A DNA stretch of 17,015 nt from an uncultured Sutterella sp. (lineage in GTDB: Bacteria; Pseudomonadota; Gammaproteobacteria; Burkholderiales; Burkholderiaceae_F). Location: NCBI GenBank assembly GCA_900552545.1, contig USAL01000029.1:1-17015 (forward strand). Direction: 5' to 3'. Made by a program: the position numbers and the translations under genes. The notes under the pieces were generated by a model. That model ran no database searches, had not been told where the DNA came from, and was given only the letters and a program-made list of their open reading frames with translations. Numbering within the stretch: position 1 is the first letter of the stretch; the number at the start of each line of letters is the position of its first letter. Positions 5,725 to 13,302 of this stretch are shown here, one piece after another.

Positions 5725-7776
5725 ATGTCGAACTTTCCCACTGAAAACCTTCGTACCATAGCGTTGGTCGGGCACGGCGCCAGCGGCAAGACGAGCCTCA
5801 TCGAGGCCATGCTGGCACGCACCGGCGCGATCGCCGAGCCCGGCAGCATCGAACGCGGCACCACGGTCTGCGACAACGACCCACAGGAAAAGGCGGTCGG
5901 ACACTCGCTGCGCATGGCCGTCGTGCACGTCGAAACCGCCATGCCCGACCTCACCCCCGTACGCATTCACGTCCTCGACACCCCGGGGTATCCGGACTAC
6001 GTCGGACAGTCGTTGTCCGCACTTGACGCCGTCAAGTCGGTGGCCGTCGTCGTCGACGCCACCAAGGGAATCGAGCTCATGACGCGGCGCATGATGAAGT
6101 GGGCCGAAGAGCGCGGTCTGTGCCGCATCATCGTCATCAACAAGATCGACGCCCCGGACGTCGACCTCGCAGGCATCCTCAAGGAGCTGCAGGAGACCTT
6201 CGGCAGCGCCGTGCTTCCCATCAACCTTCCCACCAAGGGCGCCACGCGCGTGATCGACTGCTTTGACCGCGACCACGGCGACGCCGACATCATGAGCGTG
6301 CACGACGTGCACCGCGCCTTCATCGAGCGCGTGGTCGAAGTCGACGACGAGACGATGGAGCGCTACCTCGAAGAGGGCGACGCCGATCCGGCCACGCTCC
6401 ACGCTCCGATTACCAAGGCGCTGCGCGAGGGCCACATCATTCCCGTGTGCTTTACGAGCGCCAAGAAGCTCATCGGCATCCGCGACTTCATGAAGGTGAT
6501 CATCCGCCATCTGCCGTCGCCCGCCGAAGCCAACGACGCGCTCTTCTTCAACAAGGCGGGCGACCCGGTGGTCACCACCCCCGATGCCGCCAAGCCCGTC
6601 GTCGCCCACGTCTTCAAGGTCATGAGCGACCCGTTCGTGGGCAAGATCGGCGTCTTCCGCGTGCACCAGGGCCGCATCACCGCGGGAAGCGTCCTTTACG
6701 TCGACGACAACAAGAAGCCCATCAAGGTCACGCGCCCGCTGCTGCTGCAGGGCAAGAACACGTCGGAAACCGACGAACTGCACCCGGGCGACATCGGCGC
6801 ACTGAACAAGATCGACGAGCTCTCGTACGGCTGCGTGCTCCATTCGGACCCGGCCGACGACGACATCCACATGCGGCCCCTGCCCTTCCCCAAGCCGATG
6901 TTCGGTCTGGCGATTGCGCCCGCACGCCGCGGCGACGAAGGCCGCATGGGCGAAGTACTCAACAAGATGCTCTCGGAAGATCCGACGCTCGCCGTCGACC
7001 ACGACGTGGTTCTCTACGAAACCTTCCTGCGCGGCCTCACCGAGATGCACGTGCGCACGGTGCGCGAGCGCATGAAGGATCAGTTCAAGCTTGAAGTCGT
7101 CACGCGCACCCCGTCGGTGCCCTACCGCGAGACGATCAGCGCCCCGGCCGAAGGCCACGCGCGCCACAAGAAGCAGACGGGCGGCGCCGGTCAGTTCGGC
7201 GAGGTGTACCTGCGCGTCGAACCGCTGCCGCGCGGCACGGGCTTTGAATTCGTCGATCAGGTCAAGGGCGGCGTCATTCCCTACAACCTGATTCCGGCCG
7301 TTGAAAAGGGCGTGCGCGACGTGCTCACCCAGGGCTATGTCGCGGGCTACCCGATCGAAGACATCCGCGTGGTGGGCTACGACGGCAAGTCGCACCCGGT
7401 CGACTCCAAGGAAGTGGCCTTCGTCGCAGCAGGCCGCAAGGCGATGCTCGATGCCCTCGCCAAGGCCGCGCCCCAGGTGCTTGAGCCCATCGTCGAAGTG
7501 ACTGTGACGGCACCCGATGCGTTCATGGGCGACATCACGGGCGCTCTGGCAAGCCGTCGCGGGCAGAGCGTCGGTACCGACAACCTGCCGGGCAGCCTGA
7601 TGGAAATCCGCGCCTCGGTGCCGCTCTCCGAGCTTGACGGCTACGCCACGCGCCTGCACGCCATCACGCAGGGGTCGGGCGCCTTCACGATGGATCTTGC
7701 CGGCTACCAGCCCGTGCCCGCTCAGAAGCAGGCCGAGCTCGCAAGCAAGTTCAGCCGCAAGGCCGAGGAAGACTAA
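5725..7776 (+). CDS. Elongation factor G-like GTPase (EF-G paralogue)
   Basis: A 683-residue translational GTPase with full EF-G architecture: GTPase domain ~8-280, domain II ~300-390, then domains III-V including the domain IV segment KQTGGAGQFGEVYLRVEPL. G1 is GHGASGKTS (16-24) rather than GHVDAGKTT, G2 is RGTT (44-47), G4 NKID (139-142). G3 is DTPGYPDY (85-92): the His that follows DTPG in standard EF-G is Tyr89. This pattern belongs to the known EF-G-like/FusA2 group rather than the housekeeping fusA, which usually sits in the str operon with rpsL, rpsG and tufA, absent here. Start ATG 5725 has GGAGG at 6-nt spacing. Function may be alternative translocation or another ribosome-associated role; relatives differ in GTPase activity. 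LepA, TypA and RF3 are excluded by overall layout. Confidence 0.92.
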   Translation: MSNFPTENLRTIALVGHGASGKTSLIEAMLARTGAIAEPGSIERGTTVCDNDPQEKAVGHSLRMAVVHVETAMPDLTPVRIHVLDTPGYPDYVGQSLSALDAVKSVAVVVDATKGIELMTRRMMKWAEERGLCRIIVINKIDAPDVDLAGILKELQETFGSAVLPINLPTKGATRVIDCFDRDHGDADIMSVHDVHRAFIERVVEVDDETMERYLEEGDADPATLHAPITKALREGHIIPVCFTSAKKLIGIRDFMKVIIRHLPSPAEANDALFFNKAGDPVVTTPDAAKPVVAHVFKVMSDPFVGKIGVFRVHQGRITAGSVLYVDDNKKPIKVTRPLLLQGKNTSETDELHPGDIGALNKIDELSYGCVLHSDPADDDIHMRPLPFPKPMFGLAIAPARRGDEGRMGEVLNKMLSEDPTLAVDHDVVLYETFLRGLTEMHVRTVRERMKDQFKLEVVTRTPSVPYRETISAPAEGHARHKKQTGGAGQFGEVYLRVEPLPRGTGFEFVDQVKGGVIPYNLIPAVEKGVRDVLTQGYVAGYPIEDIRVVGYDGKSHPVDSKEVAFVAAGRKAMLDALAKAAPQVLEPIVEVTVTAPDAFMGDITGALASRRGQSVGTDNLPGSLMEIRASVPLSELDGYATRLHAITQGSGAFTMDLAGYQPVPAQKQAELASKFSRKAEED

Positions 7777-7794
7777 GGCGAGTAAAGGGCTTAA

Positions 7795-7820
7795 GGGAAG
7801 TCCTGCGCGCAGGGCTTCCC
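7795..7820. other. 26-nt near-perfect palindrome after the EF-G-like gene
   Basis: GGGAAG-T-CC at the left pairs with GG-G-CTTCCC at the right around the centre TGCGCGCA; the only non-Watson-Crick pair is one T-G. It lies 18 nt past the stop codon and has no T-run. It may protect the mRNA 3' end or bind a protein. Confidence 0.45.
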
Positions 7821-7856
7821 ACAAAGTCGTCAAAACGCCTTCAATGCGCAAAAGGT

Positions 7857-7906
7857 GCGCACAAAAAACTGCCGCGGGCAACCCCGTCGGCAGTTTTTTT
7901 GTGCGC
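7857..7906. terminator. Bidirectional terminator between the EF-G-like gene and dtd
   Basis: GCGCAC-A6-CTGCCG pairs with CGGCAG-T7-GTGCGC, with an inner loop at 7875-7887. The T-run (7894-7900) serves the plus strand and the A-run (7863-7868) serves the minus strand. It separates the convergent EF-G-like and tyrS-dtd units. Confidence 0.9.
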
Positions 7907-7923
7907 GTAAAGACGCCGAAAGG

Positions 7924-8361
7924 CTAGTTTTCAAGCCAGATCGTCACCGGCCCGTCGTTGACAAGGCGCACGGCCATGTGCGCACCAACGCGCCCGGTGG
8001 CAGCCTTGAGGCCCCCTGCGGCGCATTCCTTCGCAAAGAGCTCGTAGAGCCTGCGCCCGGTTTCGGGATCGGCCGCCGGCGAAAAGCTCGGGCGGTTGCC
8101 GCTGTGGGTGTCGGCCGCAAGCGTGAACTGCGAGACGACGAGGATGTCGCCTGCGACGTCCGTAACCGACTTGTTCATCTTGCCGGCTTCGTCTTCAAAG
8201 ATGCGGTAGCGAAGCACGCGGGCGGCAAGCTCGCGGGCCTTCTGCTCGGTGTCGCCCTTCACCGCACATACCAAGATGAGAAGCCCCGCGCCGATCGTGC
8301 CCACGTCGACGCCGTCAACCGAAACGCCTGCGCTTTGCACGCGCTGCAGCAACGCGATCAT
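7924..8361 (-). CDS. dtd: D-aminoacyl-tRNA deacylase
   Basis: A cytoplasmic proofreading enzyme that hydrolyses D-aminoacyl-tRNA (classically D-Tyr-tRNA) and also Gly-tRNA(Ala). Length is 145 residues, the usual size for the family. The SQFTLAADT motif (from Ser77) and the NDGPVT motif, with the Gly137-cis-Pro138 pair that reads chirality, are both intact, as is RPSF. The start ATG 8361 is preceded by GGAG at 8-nt spacing. Its start lies 27 nt after the tyrS stop on the same strand, so the two genes are almost certainly co-transcribed, with Dtd correcting D-Tyr charging by the upstream synthetase. The shared downstream hairpin at 7857-7906 ends the transcript. Confidence 0.97.
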   Translation of the reverse strand: MIALLQRVQSAGVSVDGVDVGTIGAGLLILVCAVKGDTEQKARELAARVLRYRIFEDEAGKMNKSVTDVAGDILVVSQFTLAADTHSGNRPSFSPAADPETGRRLYELFAKECAAGGLKAATGRVGAHMAVRLVNDGPVTIWLEN

Positions 8362-8388
8362 GTGTCTTTCTCCAACTGCGGCAGGCCC

Positions 8389-9648
8389 TTAGGCCACCGT
8401 CACCTTGGCCCAGCGGCGTTTGCCCACCTGAACCGTGACGACGTCGCCTCGGGCGATCTTGAGCCCCTTGTCGGTGACGCGCTCGCCGTTGATGCGAACG
8501 CCGCCCTGAGCGATGTTGCGGTTGGCTTCGCTCATGCTCGGCGCAAGGCCCGCTTCCTTGATCATGCGCGCCACGCCAATGGCGCCGTCCTCGCCCGCCT
8601 GCACCGTGACGCTCGCGATATCAGAGGGCGCCGCACCGCCGCGGAAGCGTGCGTTGAACTCGGCCTCGGCCGCATCGGCCTGGGCCGCGTCGTGAAAGCG
8701 CGTGATGATTTCCTTGGCAAGAAGCACCTTCGCGTCGCGCGGATTGCGTCCTTCGGAGCACTCCTTCTTGAGCTGCTCGATCGTCTCGTTGCTCTTGAGG
8801 CTCAAAAGGTCGTACCAGTTCCACATCAGATCGTCGGAGATGCTCATCACCTTGCCGAACATCTCGTCGGCCGTATCGGTGATGCCGATGTAGTTCTTCT
8901 TCGACTTGCTCATCTTGTTGACGCCGTCGAGACCCACCAGAAGCGGCATCGTGAGGATGCACTGCGCTTCCTGGCCGTACTGGCGCTGCAATTCGCGGCC
9001 CACAAGAAGGTTGAAGCGCTGGTCCGACCCGCCCAACTCCAGATCGGCCCTGAGCGCCACCGAGTCGTAGCCCTGCATCAGGGGGTAGATCAACTCGTGC
9101 ATCGCGATCGGAGCCTGTTCGGCGTAGCGCTTGGCAAAGTCGTCGCGCTCAAGAAGGCGCGCAAGCGTGTATCGGCTCGCGAGCTTGATGAGGCCTTCGG
9201 CGCCCAGCTGGTTGCACCACTCGGAGTTGTAGCGCACCTCGGTCTTCTCAAGATCAAGCACGAGGCCCGCCTGCGCAAGATAGGTCTCGGCGTTGACGCG
9301 GATCTGTTCGTTTGAAAGCGGCGGACGGGTGACGTTGCGGCCCGAGGGGTCGCCGATTGCGGCCGTGAAGTCGCCGATCAGGAAGATCACCTTGTGGCCG
9401 AGATCCTGCAGCTGGCGCAGCTTGTTGAGCACCACCGTGTGACCGATGTGAATGTCGGGCGCCGTGGGATCAAGGCCGAGCTTGCAGCGCAATTGGCCGC
9501 CTTCGGCCTTGGCGCGCGCGAGCTTCTGCTCAAGTTCGCTTTCAATGAGAAGCGTGTCCACGCCGCGGCGAATGGTGTTCATCGCCTCGACGATATCCGG
9601 CGTGACTTCGTATTTCTTTTCCTGCTGTTCGATCGTTGCTTCCGGCAT
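8389..9648 (-). CDS. tyrS: Tyrosyl-tRNA synthetase
   Basis: Class I synthetase charging tRNA-Tyr with tyrosine. The 419-residue chain has the HIGH motif (67-70, in PDIHIGHTVVL), KMSKS (245-249), the fold-typical IGDFTAAIGDPSG, and a C-terminal S4 RNA-binding domain (~355-419, with GGVRINGERV). This is the long-insert, TyrRS-2-like bacterial type common in betaproteobacteria. I chose ATG 9648 (MPEATIEQQ); the frame also opens from TTG 9681, but that overlaps an AU-rich hairpin. Neither start has a clear Shine-Dalgarno. It heads the tyrS-dtd operon. A good extended -10 sits ~80 nt upstream, leaving a leader with two small hairpins. Confidence 0.97.
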   Translation of the reverse strand: MPEATIEQQEKKYEVTPDIVEAMNTIRRGVDTLLIESELEQKLARAKAEGGQLRCKLGLDPTAPDIHIGHTVVLNKLRQLQDLGHKVIFLIGDFTAAIGDPSGRNVTRPPLSNEQIRVNAETYLAQAGLVLDLEKTEVRYNSEWCNQLGAEGLIKLASRYTLARLLERDDFAKRYAEQAPIAMHELIYPLMQGYDSVALRADLELGGSDQRFNLLVGRELQRQYGQEAQCILTMPLLVGLDGVNKMSKSKKNYIGITDTADEMFGKVMSISDDLMWNWYDLLSLKSNETIEQLKKECSEGRNPRDAKVLLAKEIITRFHDAAQADAAEAEFNARFRGGAAPSDIASVTVQAGEDGAIGVARMIKEAGLAPSMSEANRNIAQGGVRINGERVTDKGLKIARGDVVTVQVGKRRWAKVTVA

Positions 9649-9662
9649 CGGTGTGTGCGTCC

Positions 9663-9716
9663 GAAAAAATTCTTTTTTCAATCAAAGACAAAACGCCGCG
9701 AAGGGAGCCTTCGGGC
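9663..9716 (-). other. Two hairpins in the tyrS leader
   Basis: In transcript order, a C+G hairpin with CGAAGG-CTC-CCTTCG at its tip (within 9696-9716) is followed by a U-containing stretch and then a perfect A/T stem of 7 bp (GAAAAAA / TTTTTTC, 9663-9679) 15 nt before the ATG. The first could act as a weak attenuator. No T-box motif is visible. Confidence 0.4.
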
Positions 9717-9725
9717 GGAATGCGT

Positions 9726-9734
9726 ATTGTAGCA
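9726..9734 (-). promoter_or_regulatory. tyrS promoter, extended -10
   Basis: On the minus strand this reads TGC-TACAAT, an extended -10 (TGn) with 5 of 6 consensus bases. No clear -35 precedes it, which is common for extended -10 promoters. Transcription would start near 9719, giving a ~70-nt leader. Confidence 0.55.
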
Positions 9735-9843
9735 AGCTGAAAAAGCCTCCCCCGAAAGCCGGGCGCGCAGGACGCCGCGCATGTCGCGCACAAGATCGGG
9801 CGTTCCGCGCTCGAGGTTAAGGACGGGGATGTCCCCGGCCGAT

Positions 9844-9849
9844 TAAAAT
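9844..9849 (+). promoter_or_regulatory. Possible -10 element of the M23 peptidase-anmK region
   Basis: TAAAAT matches 5 of 6 consensus bases; the -35 position (GGACGG, 9821-9826) is poor. Its place, ~125 nt before the peptidase ATG and divergent from tyrS, is reasonable. Confidence 0.35.
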
Positions 9850-9972
9850 ACCGGGGTGTTGATTGAAAACACAAAAAACCGTCTGCCCTCGGGGGAGCCG
9901 CGATGTGCTCCGGGACCCGTGTAGGGGAGGCGTTTTTCGCGTTTTTCAACTGTTGATTTTCTACTCTACTTC

Positions 9973-11445
9973 ATGTCCTCACAGCATCTCGTCGGAAAGG
10001 AACTGTGCCGCATCGGACGCGCCGTGCTTGATCTCGTGCGCTCGCGGCACCTCTCGAGCGTCGGCGCGGGCGGCTTCACCCGCTCCTCGCTCGTGGCGCT
10101 CGGCATCTTCTGCGCGCTGCCCGTGGCGGCCACCGCCGCGCTCTACCTTTCGATCCCCGACGAGACGCTTTCGGCCGCACCCAACCAGGTGCTCAAAACC
10201 GAAGTGGTGCGTCTGCCCGACCTGAGAAGCCAGATGGCGGCAATCGAATCGGTGGCCGAGCCCATCTCGCACGACATCTTCGTGCGGCCTGCCGAGACTC
10301 TCACGTCGCTTCTCGCGCGCCTTTCGATTCGCGATCCGCAGGCAGCGGCCTTCATCACCCAGCACCCCGAGGCGGGGGCGCTCACCTACCCGCACGCCGG
10401 ACAGTTCGTCTCGGCCGTGGCGCGTGAGGACGGAAAGCTCGGGGATTTGAAGCTATATCTTGACAGCGACGTCACGGGCGAAGGCCGGGTCGTTCACGTC
10501 TCGCGCGACGACAAGGATCAACTCACGCTCTCCGTGTCGCCCTACGAGTACGACGTCGAGCTCACGATGGTCAACGGCTTTGTTGAAGGCAGCGTCGCCG
10601 ACAGCCTCATGGCGCGCGGCGTCCCGCAGCCCATCGTGCGCCAGATGCACTCGGCCTTTGACTACGACCTTGACGTCGTGAGCGAACTCACCAAGGGCGA
10701 CGCCTACCGCCTCATCTATGAGACGAAGTTTGCCGAGGGCAACTTCGTGCGCTACGGCCGGCTTCTTGCGCTGCAGCTCGACCATCAGGGCAAGACCACC
10801 GAGCTCTACTGGTTCGGGGGCGACGGCATCGGCGGCAACTACTACGACGCCGCAGGCAACATCGCCAAGCGCATCTTCATGCGCGTACCGCTTGACGTCA
10901 AAAGCGTGAGCTCGGAATTTTCACCCCTTAGAAAGCACCCGATCACGGGCGTCGTGCGCCCGCACTGGGGCACGGACTTCCGCGCCCCGTGGGGCGCGAT
11001 CGTGCGCGCCGCAGCCGACGGCGTCGTCACCTTCGCAGGCGTCGGCACGGGCTACGGCAACTACATCCGCATCAATCACGGCCCGGACATCCAGACGCTC
11101 TACGCGCACCTTTCCTCCATCGACAAGAGCGTGGTGAAGGGCGCCGTCGTCAAACACGGACAGATCATCGGCCGCGTGGGCCAGACGGGTCTCGCCACGG
11201 GTCCGCACCTTCACTACGAGCTCAAGATGGACGGCGTGCAGATCAACCCGATGACCGTGCGCCTGCCCGACGAAAAGACGCTTTCGCCCTATCGCTATGC
11301 GCAGATGGAGGTGCTCATTGCGCCGCTGCGCGCCCGCATGGCCATTCTCAAGAAGGTTCAGACCGCAGCGCTCGCGCAGCTTGAAGACGCGGCTCCCGCG
11401 GCCGCCCCTGCTGCGGCAGGCGCCAAGAAAAGCGCCGCGCATTAG
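9973..11445 (+). CDS. Membrane-anchored M23 (LytM/MepM-type) peptidoglycan endopeptidase
   Basis: A 490-residue murein hydrolase. A basic N-terminal cytoplasmic stretch (~1-38) is followed by one membrane segment (~39-60), placing the rest in the periplasm. Residues ~96-165 look like the OapA/LysM-like domain, ~170-305 like the middle domain of MepM/Csd3 proteins, and ~318-420 is the Zn peptidase. Zinc ligands are His331 and Asp335 (HWGTD) and His414 (GPHLHYEL), with His379 (YAHL) and His412 as catalytic partners, so the enzyme should be active. Relatives cut peptide cross-links to allow wall growth. The C-terminus is Ala-rich and low complexity. No ribosome site precedes ATG 9973, so the start is the least certain point. 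anmK follows on the same strand after 230 nt. Confidence 0.92.
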   Translation: MSSQHLVGKELCRIGRAVLDLVRSRHLSSVGAGGFTRSSLVALGIFCALPVAATAALYLSIPDETLSAAPNQVLKTEVVRLPDLRSQMAAIESVAEPISHDIFVRPAETLTSLLARLSIRDPQAAAFITQHPEAGALTYPHAGQFVSAVAREDGKLGDLKLYLDSDVTGEGRVVHVSRDDKDQLTLSVSPYEYDVELTMVNGFVEGSVADSLMARGVPQPIVRQMHSAFDYDLDVVSELTKGDAYRLIYETKFAEGNFVRYGRLLALQLDHQGKTTELYWFGGDGIGGNYYDAAGNIAKRIFMRVPLDVKSVSSEFSPLRKHPITGVVRPHWGTDFRAPWGAIVRAAADGVVTFAGVGTGYGNYIRINHGPDIQTLYAHLSSIDKSVVKGAVVKHGQIIGRVGQTGLATGPHLHYELKMDGVQINPMTVRLPDEKTLSPYRYAQMEVLIAPLRARMAILKKVQTAALAQLEDAAPAAAPAAAGAKKSAAH

Positions 11446-11457
11446 GCGTCCATTGAT

Positions 11458-11483
11458 CGGCTTGAGAAGAATTTCTCATGCCG
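11458..11483 (+). other. Hairpin between the M23 peptidase and anmK
   Basis: CGGC-T-TGAGAA pairs with TTCTCA-T-GCCG around a GAAT loop, with a single T-T mismatch. It begins 13 nt after the peptidase stop and lacks a T-run. TATCTATAAG at 11501-11510 downstream is a possible -10 for a separate anmK promoter, without a good -35. Confidence 0.45.
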
Positions 11484-11675
11484 ACGCGCTCATTTGGCGC
11501 TATCTATAAGGGGTTGAAGAATCGCTGAGGATTGTCGAGGCGCGAAAAAAATGTGCGTCCCATCATCGTTGTCGGGGACAGCCGAAAGCGTCCGCGCGAA
11601 AAGTAAAGCGCCAAGGTCGGGCGCAGGAAAAGAATTTTTGAAAAACCAAAGGATCCCTAGCGGAGAGTTCAGAAA

Positions 11676-12776
11676 ATGCAGAAAACCATCACGCTCGGTC
11701 TGATGTCGGGCACGAGTCTTGACGGCGTCGATTCGGTCGCCGTGGACTTTTCGGGCAGCTCGCCTCGCCTCGTCGGCCATCACCACACGGCTTTTCCGGC
11801 CGAACTGAAGCACCAGCTCTTTACGCTGTGCCAGCCCGGAAACAATGAAATCGACGAGATGGGCCGCACGTCGGTCGCGCTCGGCCGTTTCTACGTCAAG
11901 GCGATCGACGAGCTTCTCGACTTCGCCGACATCGCCCGCAAGGACGTCGCCGCCGTAGGCATTCACGGCCAGACGATCCGCCATCGTCCCGAAGAGGGCT
12001 GGACGCTGCAGCTCAACAACCCGGCGCTCGTGGCCGAGCTCTCGGGCCTTGACGTGATCAGCGACTTCCGCGCGCGCGATCTCGCCGCTGGCGGCGAAGG
12101 CGCTCCGCTCGTGCCCGCCTTCCACCGTCAGGTCTTCATGGGCGAAGTGGCCCGCAGCGTCGGCAACATCGGCGGCATCGCCAACATCACGTTCCTGCCC
12201 GCGCGCAAGAGCTACGGCAAGGTCATCGGCTTTGACTGCGGTCCGGGCAACATCCTGCTCGACGCCTGGTGCCGCCGCCACCTGCAGCGCGACTTCGACG
12301 CCAACGGCGCCTGGGGCGCCACGGGTCACGTGCAGCCCGAGCTTTTGGAGCGTCTGCTCTCGGACGCGTACTTCGACCGCGAACCCCCGAAGAGCACTGG
12401 CCGCGAGCACTTCAACATGCAGTGGCTCGAGGAAAAGCTCCAGGGCGAGGAGCCCGTGGACGTGCAGGCCACGCTCATGATGCTCACCGCGCGCACGATC
12501 ACCGATGCCATCAAGCGCTTTGCGCACCACACGCAGGAAATCTATCTCTGCGGCGGCGGCGCTCTGAACGGCGCGCTCGCGCAGATGATCCGCCAGGAGG
12601 CGGGCGACGAGATGTACGTGCGCTCGACGTCGGTCTTAGGCGTTGATCCCATGCACGTCGAGGCGATGGCCTTTGCGTGGCTTGCCTGGGCGTTCCTCAA
12701 CCGCATCCCGGGCAACCTGCCCGAGGTGACGAACGCCACCGGCTCGCGCATTCTCGGTGCGCTCTACCCGCACTGA
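11676..12776 (+). CDS. anmK: Anhydro-N-acetylmuramic acid kinase
   Basis: Cytoplasmic enzyme that hydrolyses and phosphorylates 1,6-anhydro-MurNAc from peptidoglycan turnover to MurNAc-6-phosphate, feeding wall recycling. The 366 residues match the family. The N-terminus LMSGTSLDGVDS (phosphate-binding loop) and the FDCGPGN segment (Asp187, catalytic base position) are diagnostic; relatives usually have Thr where this protein has Cys188. GIHGQTIRH and the late CGGGALN nucleotide motif are also present. ATG 11676 is preceded by GGAG at 10-nt spacing. It follows the M23 endopeptidase on the same strand, linking wall cleavage and fragment reuse. A hairpin and T-rich stretch 29 nt after the stop end the unit. 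Confidence 0.97.
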   Translation: MQKTITLGLMSGTSLDGVDSVAVDFSGSSPRLVGHHHTAFPAELKHQLFTLCQPGNNEIDEMGRTSVALGRFYVKAIDELLDFADIARKDVAAVGIHGQTIRHRPEEGWTLQLNNPALVAELSGLDVISDFRARDLAAGGEGAPLVPAFHRQVFMGEVARSVGNIGGIANITFLPARKSYGKVIGFDCGPGNILLDAWCRRHLQRDFDANGAWGATGHVQPELLERLLSDAYFDREPPKSTGREHFNMQWLEEKLQGEEPVDVQATLMMLTARTITDAIKRFAHHTQEIYLCGGGALNGALAQMIRQEAGDEMYVRSTSVLGVDPMHVEAMAFAWLAWAFLNRIPGNLPEVTNATGSRILGALYPH

Positions 12777-12804
12777 TCGCTCGCGGTTATCGGCTTTTAG
12801 CCGC

Positions 12805-12851
12805 AAGCCCGCGCACGCCGCATTCCTCAATGCTCCGCTCGCGCGGGCTTT
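12805..12851 (+). terminator. anmK terminator
   Basis: AAGCCCGCGC (12805-12814) pairs perfectly with GCGCGGGCTT (12841-12850) over 10 bp, with a 26-nt loop. Only a short T-run follows (TTT, then TGTCGTTTG), so it is strong in stem but modest in tail. Confidence 0.7.
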
Positions 12852-12918
12852 GTCGTTTGCCGTTTGCTGATTGCTGCTTGCCGTTATTCGTTTCGATTTC
12901 GCGGCTTTGCTTTCAAAT

Positions 12919-12972
12919 AAAGAGCGTCGTTTTGCCCGCTGTCGGCCTCACCCGAAGCGGGCTCGTCTCTTT
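12919..12972 (+). terminator. Possible second hairpin terminator after anmK
   Basis: GCCCGCT (12934-12940) pairs with AGCGGGC (12956-12962), and AAAGAG with CTCTTT outside it. A pyrimidine-rich stretch follows. It may back up the anmK terminator. Confidence 0.35.
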
Positions 12973-13209
12973 CTCTTTGAAGCCGCGGCCGTTACAATTT
13001 GAGGTCGCGTTTTCTCGACGCATTCGCGCTTTTTCAGCACATTCTTTTCCCTTCCGGGAAGAGGAGCTTCAATCACAGACGTTTTTCCCGCGTGCCCGCG
13101 GCAGCCTGGCACGAGGAAAAGAGCTCTCCCCGGACGTTTTACTTTTAACGATTTCGACCTATCGCCGGAGCGCTTGATCGCAGAACCCATGCGCCGCGTC
13201 CGTGCACTA

Positions 13210-13238
13210 TTGGCACATATTTATTTTTCCCGCATCTT
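13210..13238 (+). promoter_or_regulatory. Possible SulP promoter
   Basis: TTGGCA (13210-13215, 5 of 6 to the -35 consensus), a 17-bp AT-rich spacer and CATCTT (13233-13238, 3 of 6). It would start transcription ~60 nt before the ATG. Confidence 0.3.
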
Positions 13239-13302
13239 CACGCGCGCCCTCCGCACAACCCGCGCCCGACACGTCTGAAGCTACGGCCCACCAAGCCCCG
13301 TC

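Larger units (their letters stand above)
9649..9972. other. Divergent intergenic region tyrS / M23 peptidase
   Basis: About 320 nt with no gene. It holds the tyrS leader with two hairpins (9663-9679 and around 9696-9716), the tyrS -10 (9726-9734, minus), and a -10-like TAAAAT at 9844-9849 pointing to the peptidase. GC-rich inverted segments occur around 9821-9856. Confidence 0.6.
12777..13302. other. Intergenic region anmK / SulP transporter
   Basis: About 525 nt without a supported gene. After the anmK terminator come short repeats (TTGCCGTT at 12857 and 12878), a second hairpin at 12919-12972, a -10-like TACAAT at 12993-12998, hairpins around 13049-13062 and 13081-13121, and a possible SulP promoter at 13210-13238. 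The pattern allows an unannotated small RNA at ~13005-13150 but does not prove one. Confidence 0.5.

Noticed and set aside
5650..7881. Minus-strand open frame of 743 codons opposite the EF-G-like gene
   Set aside because: His/Val/Asp-rich product with no domain, an artefact of third-position GC bias on the real gene.
7855..9315. Plus-strand open frame of 486 codons over dtd and tyrS
   Set aside because: It runs antisense across two well-identified genes and through the bidirectional terminator.
12857..12885. Direct repeats TTGCCGTT as a possible CRISPR-like or operator array
   Set aside because: Only two copies of 8 bases in a low-complexity T/G/C stretch, with no regular spacing or further units.
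12990..13150. 6S RNA
   Set aside because: The conserved central bubble and flanking sequences of known 6S RNAs are not present by eye.
12948..13190. 80-codon minus-strand frame in the anmK-SulP gap
   Set aside because: Arg/Lys-rich, without ribosome site or recognisable domain, and overlapping likely promoter and hairpin sequences.
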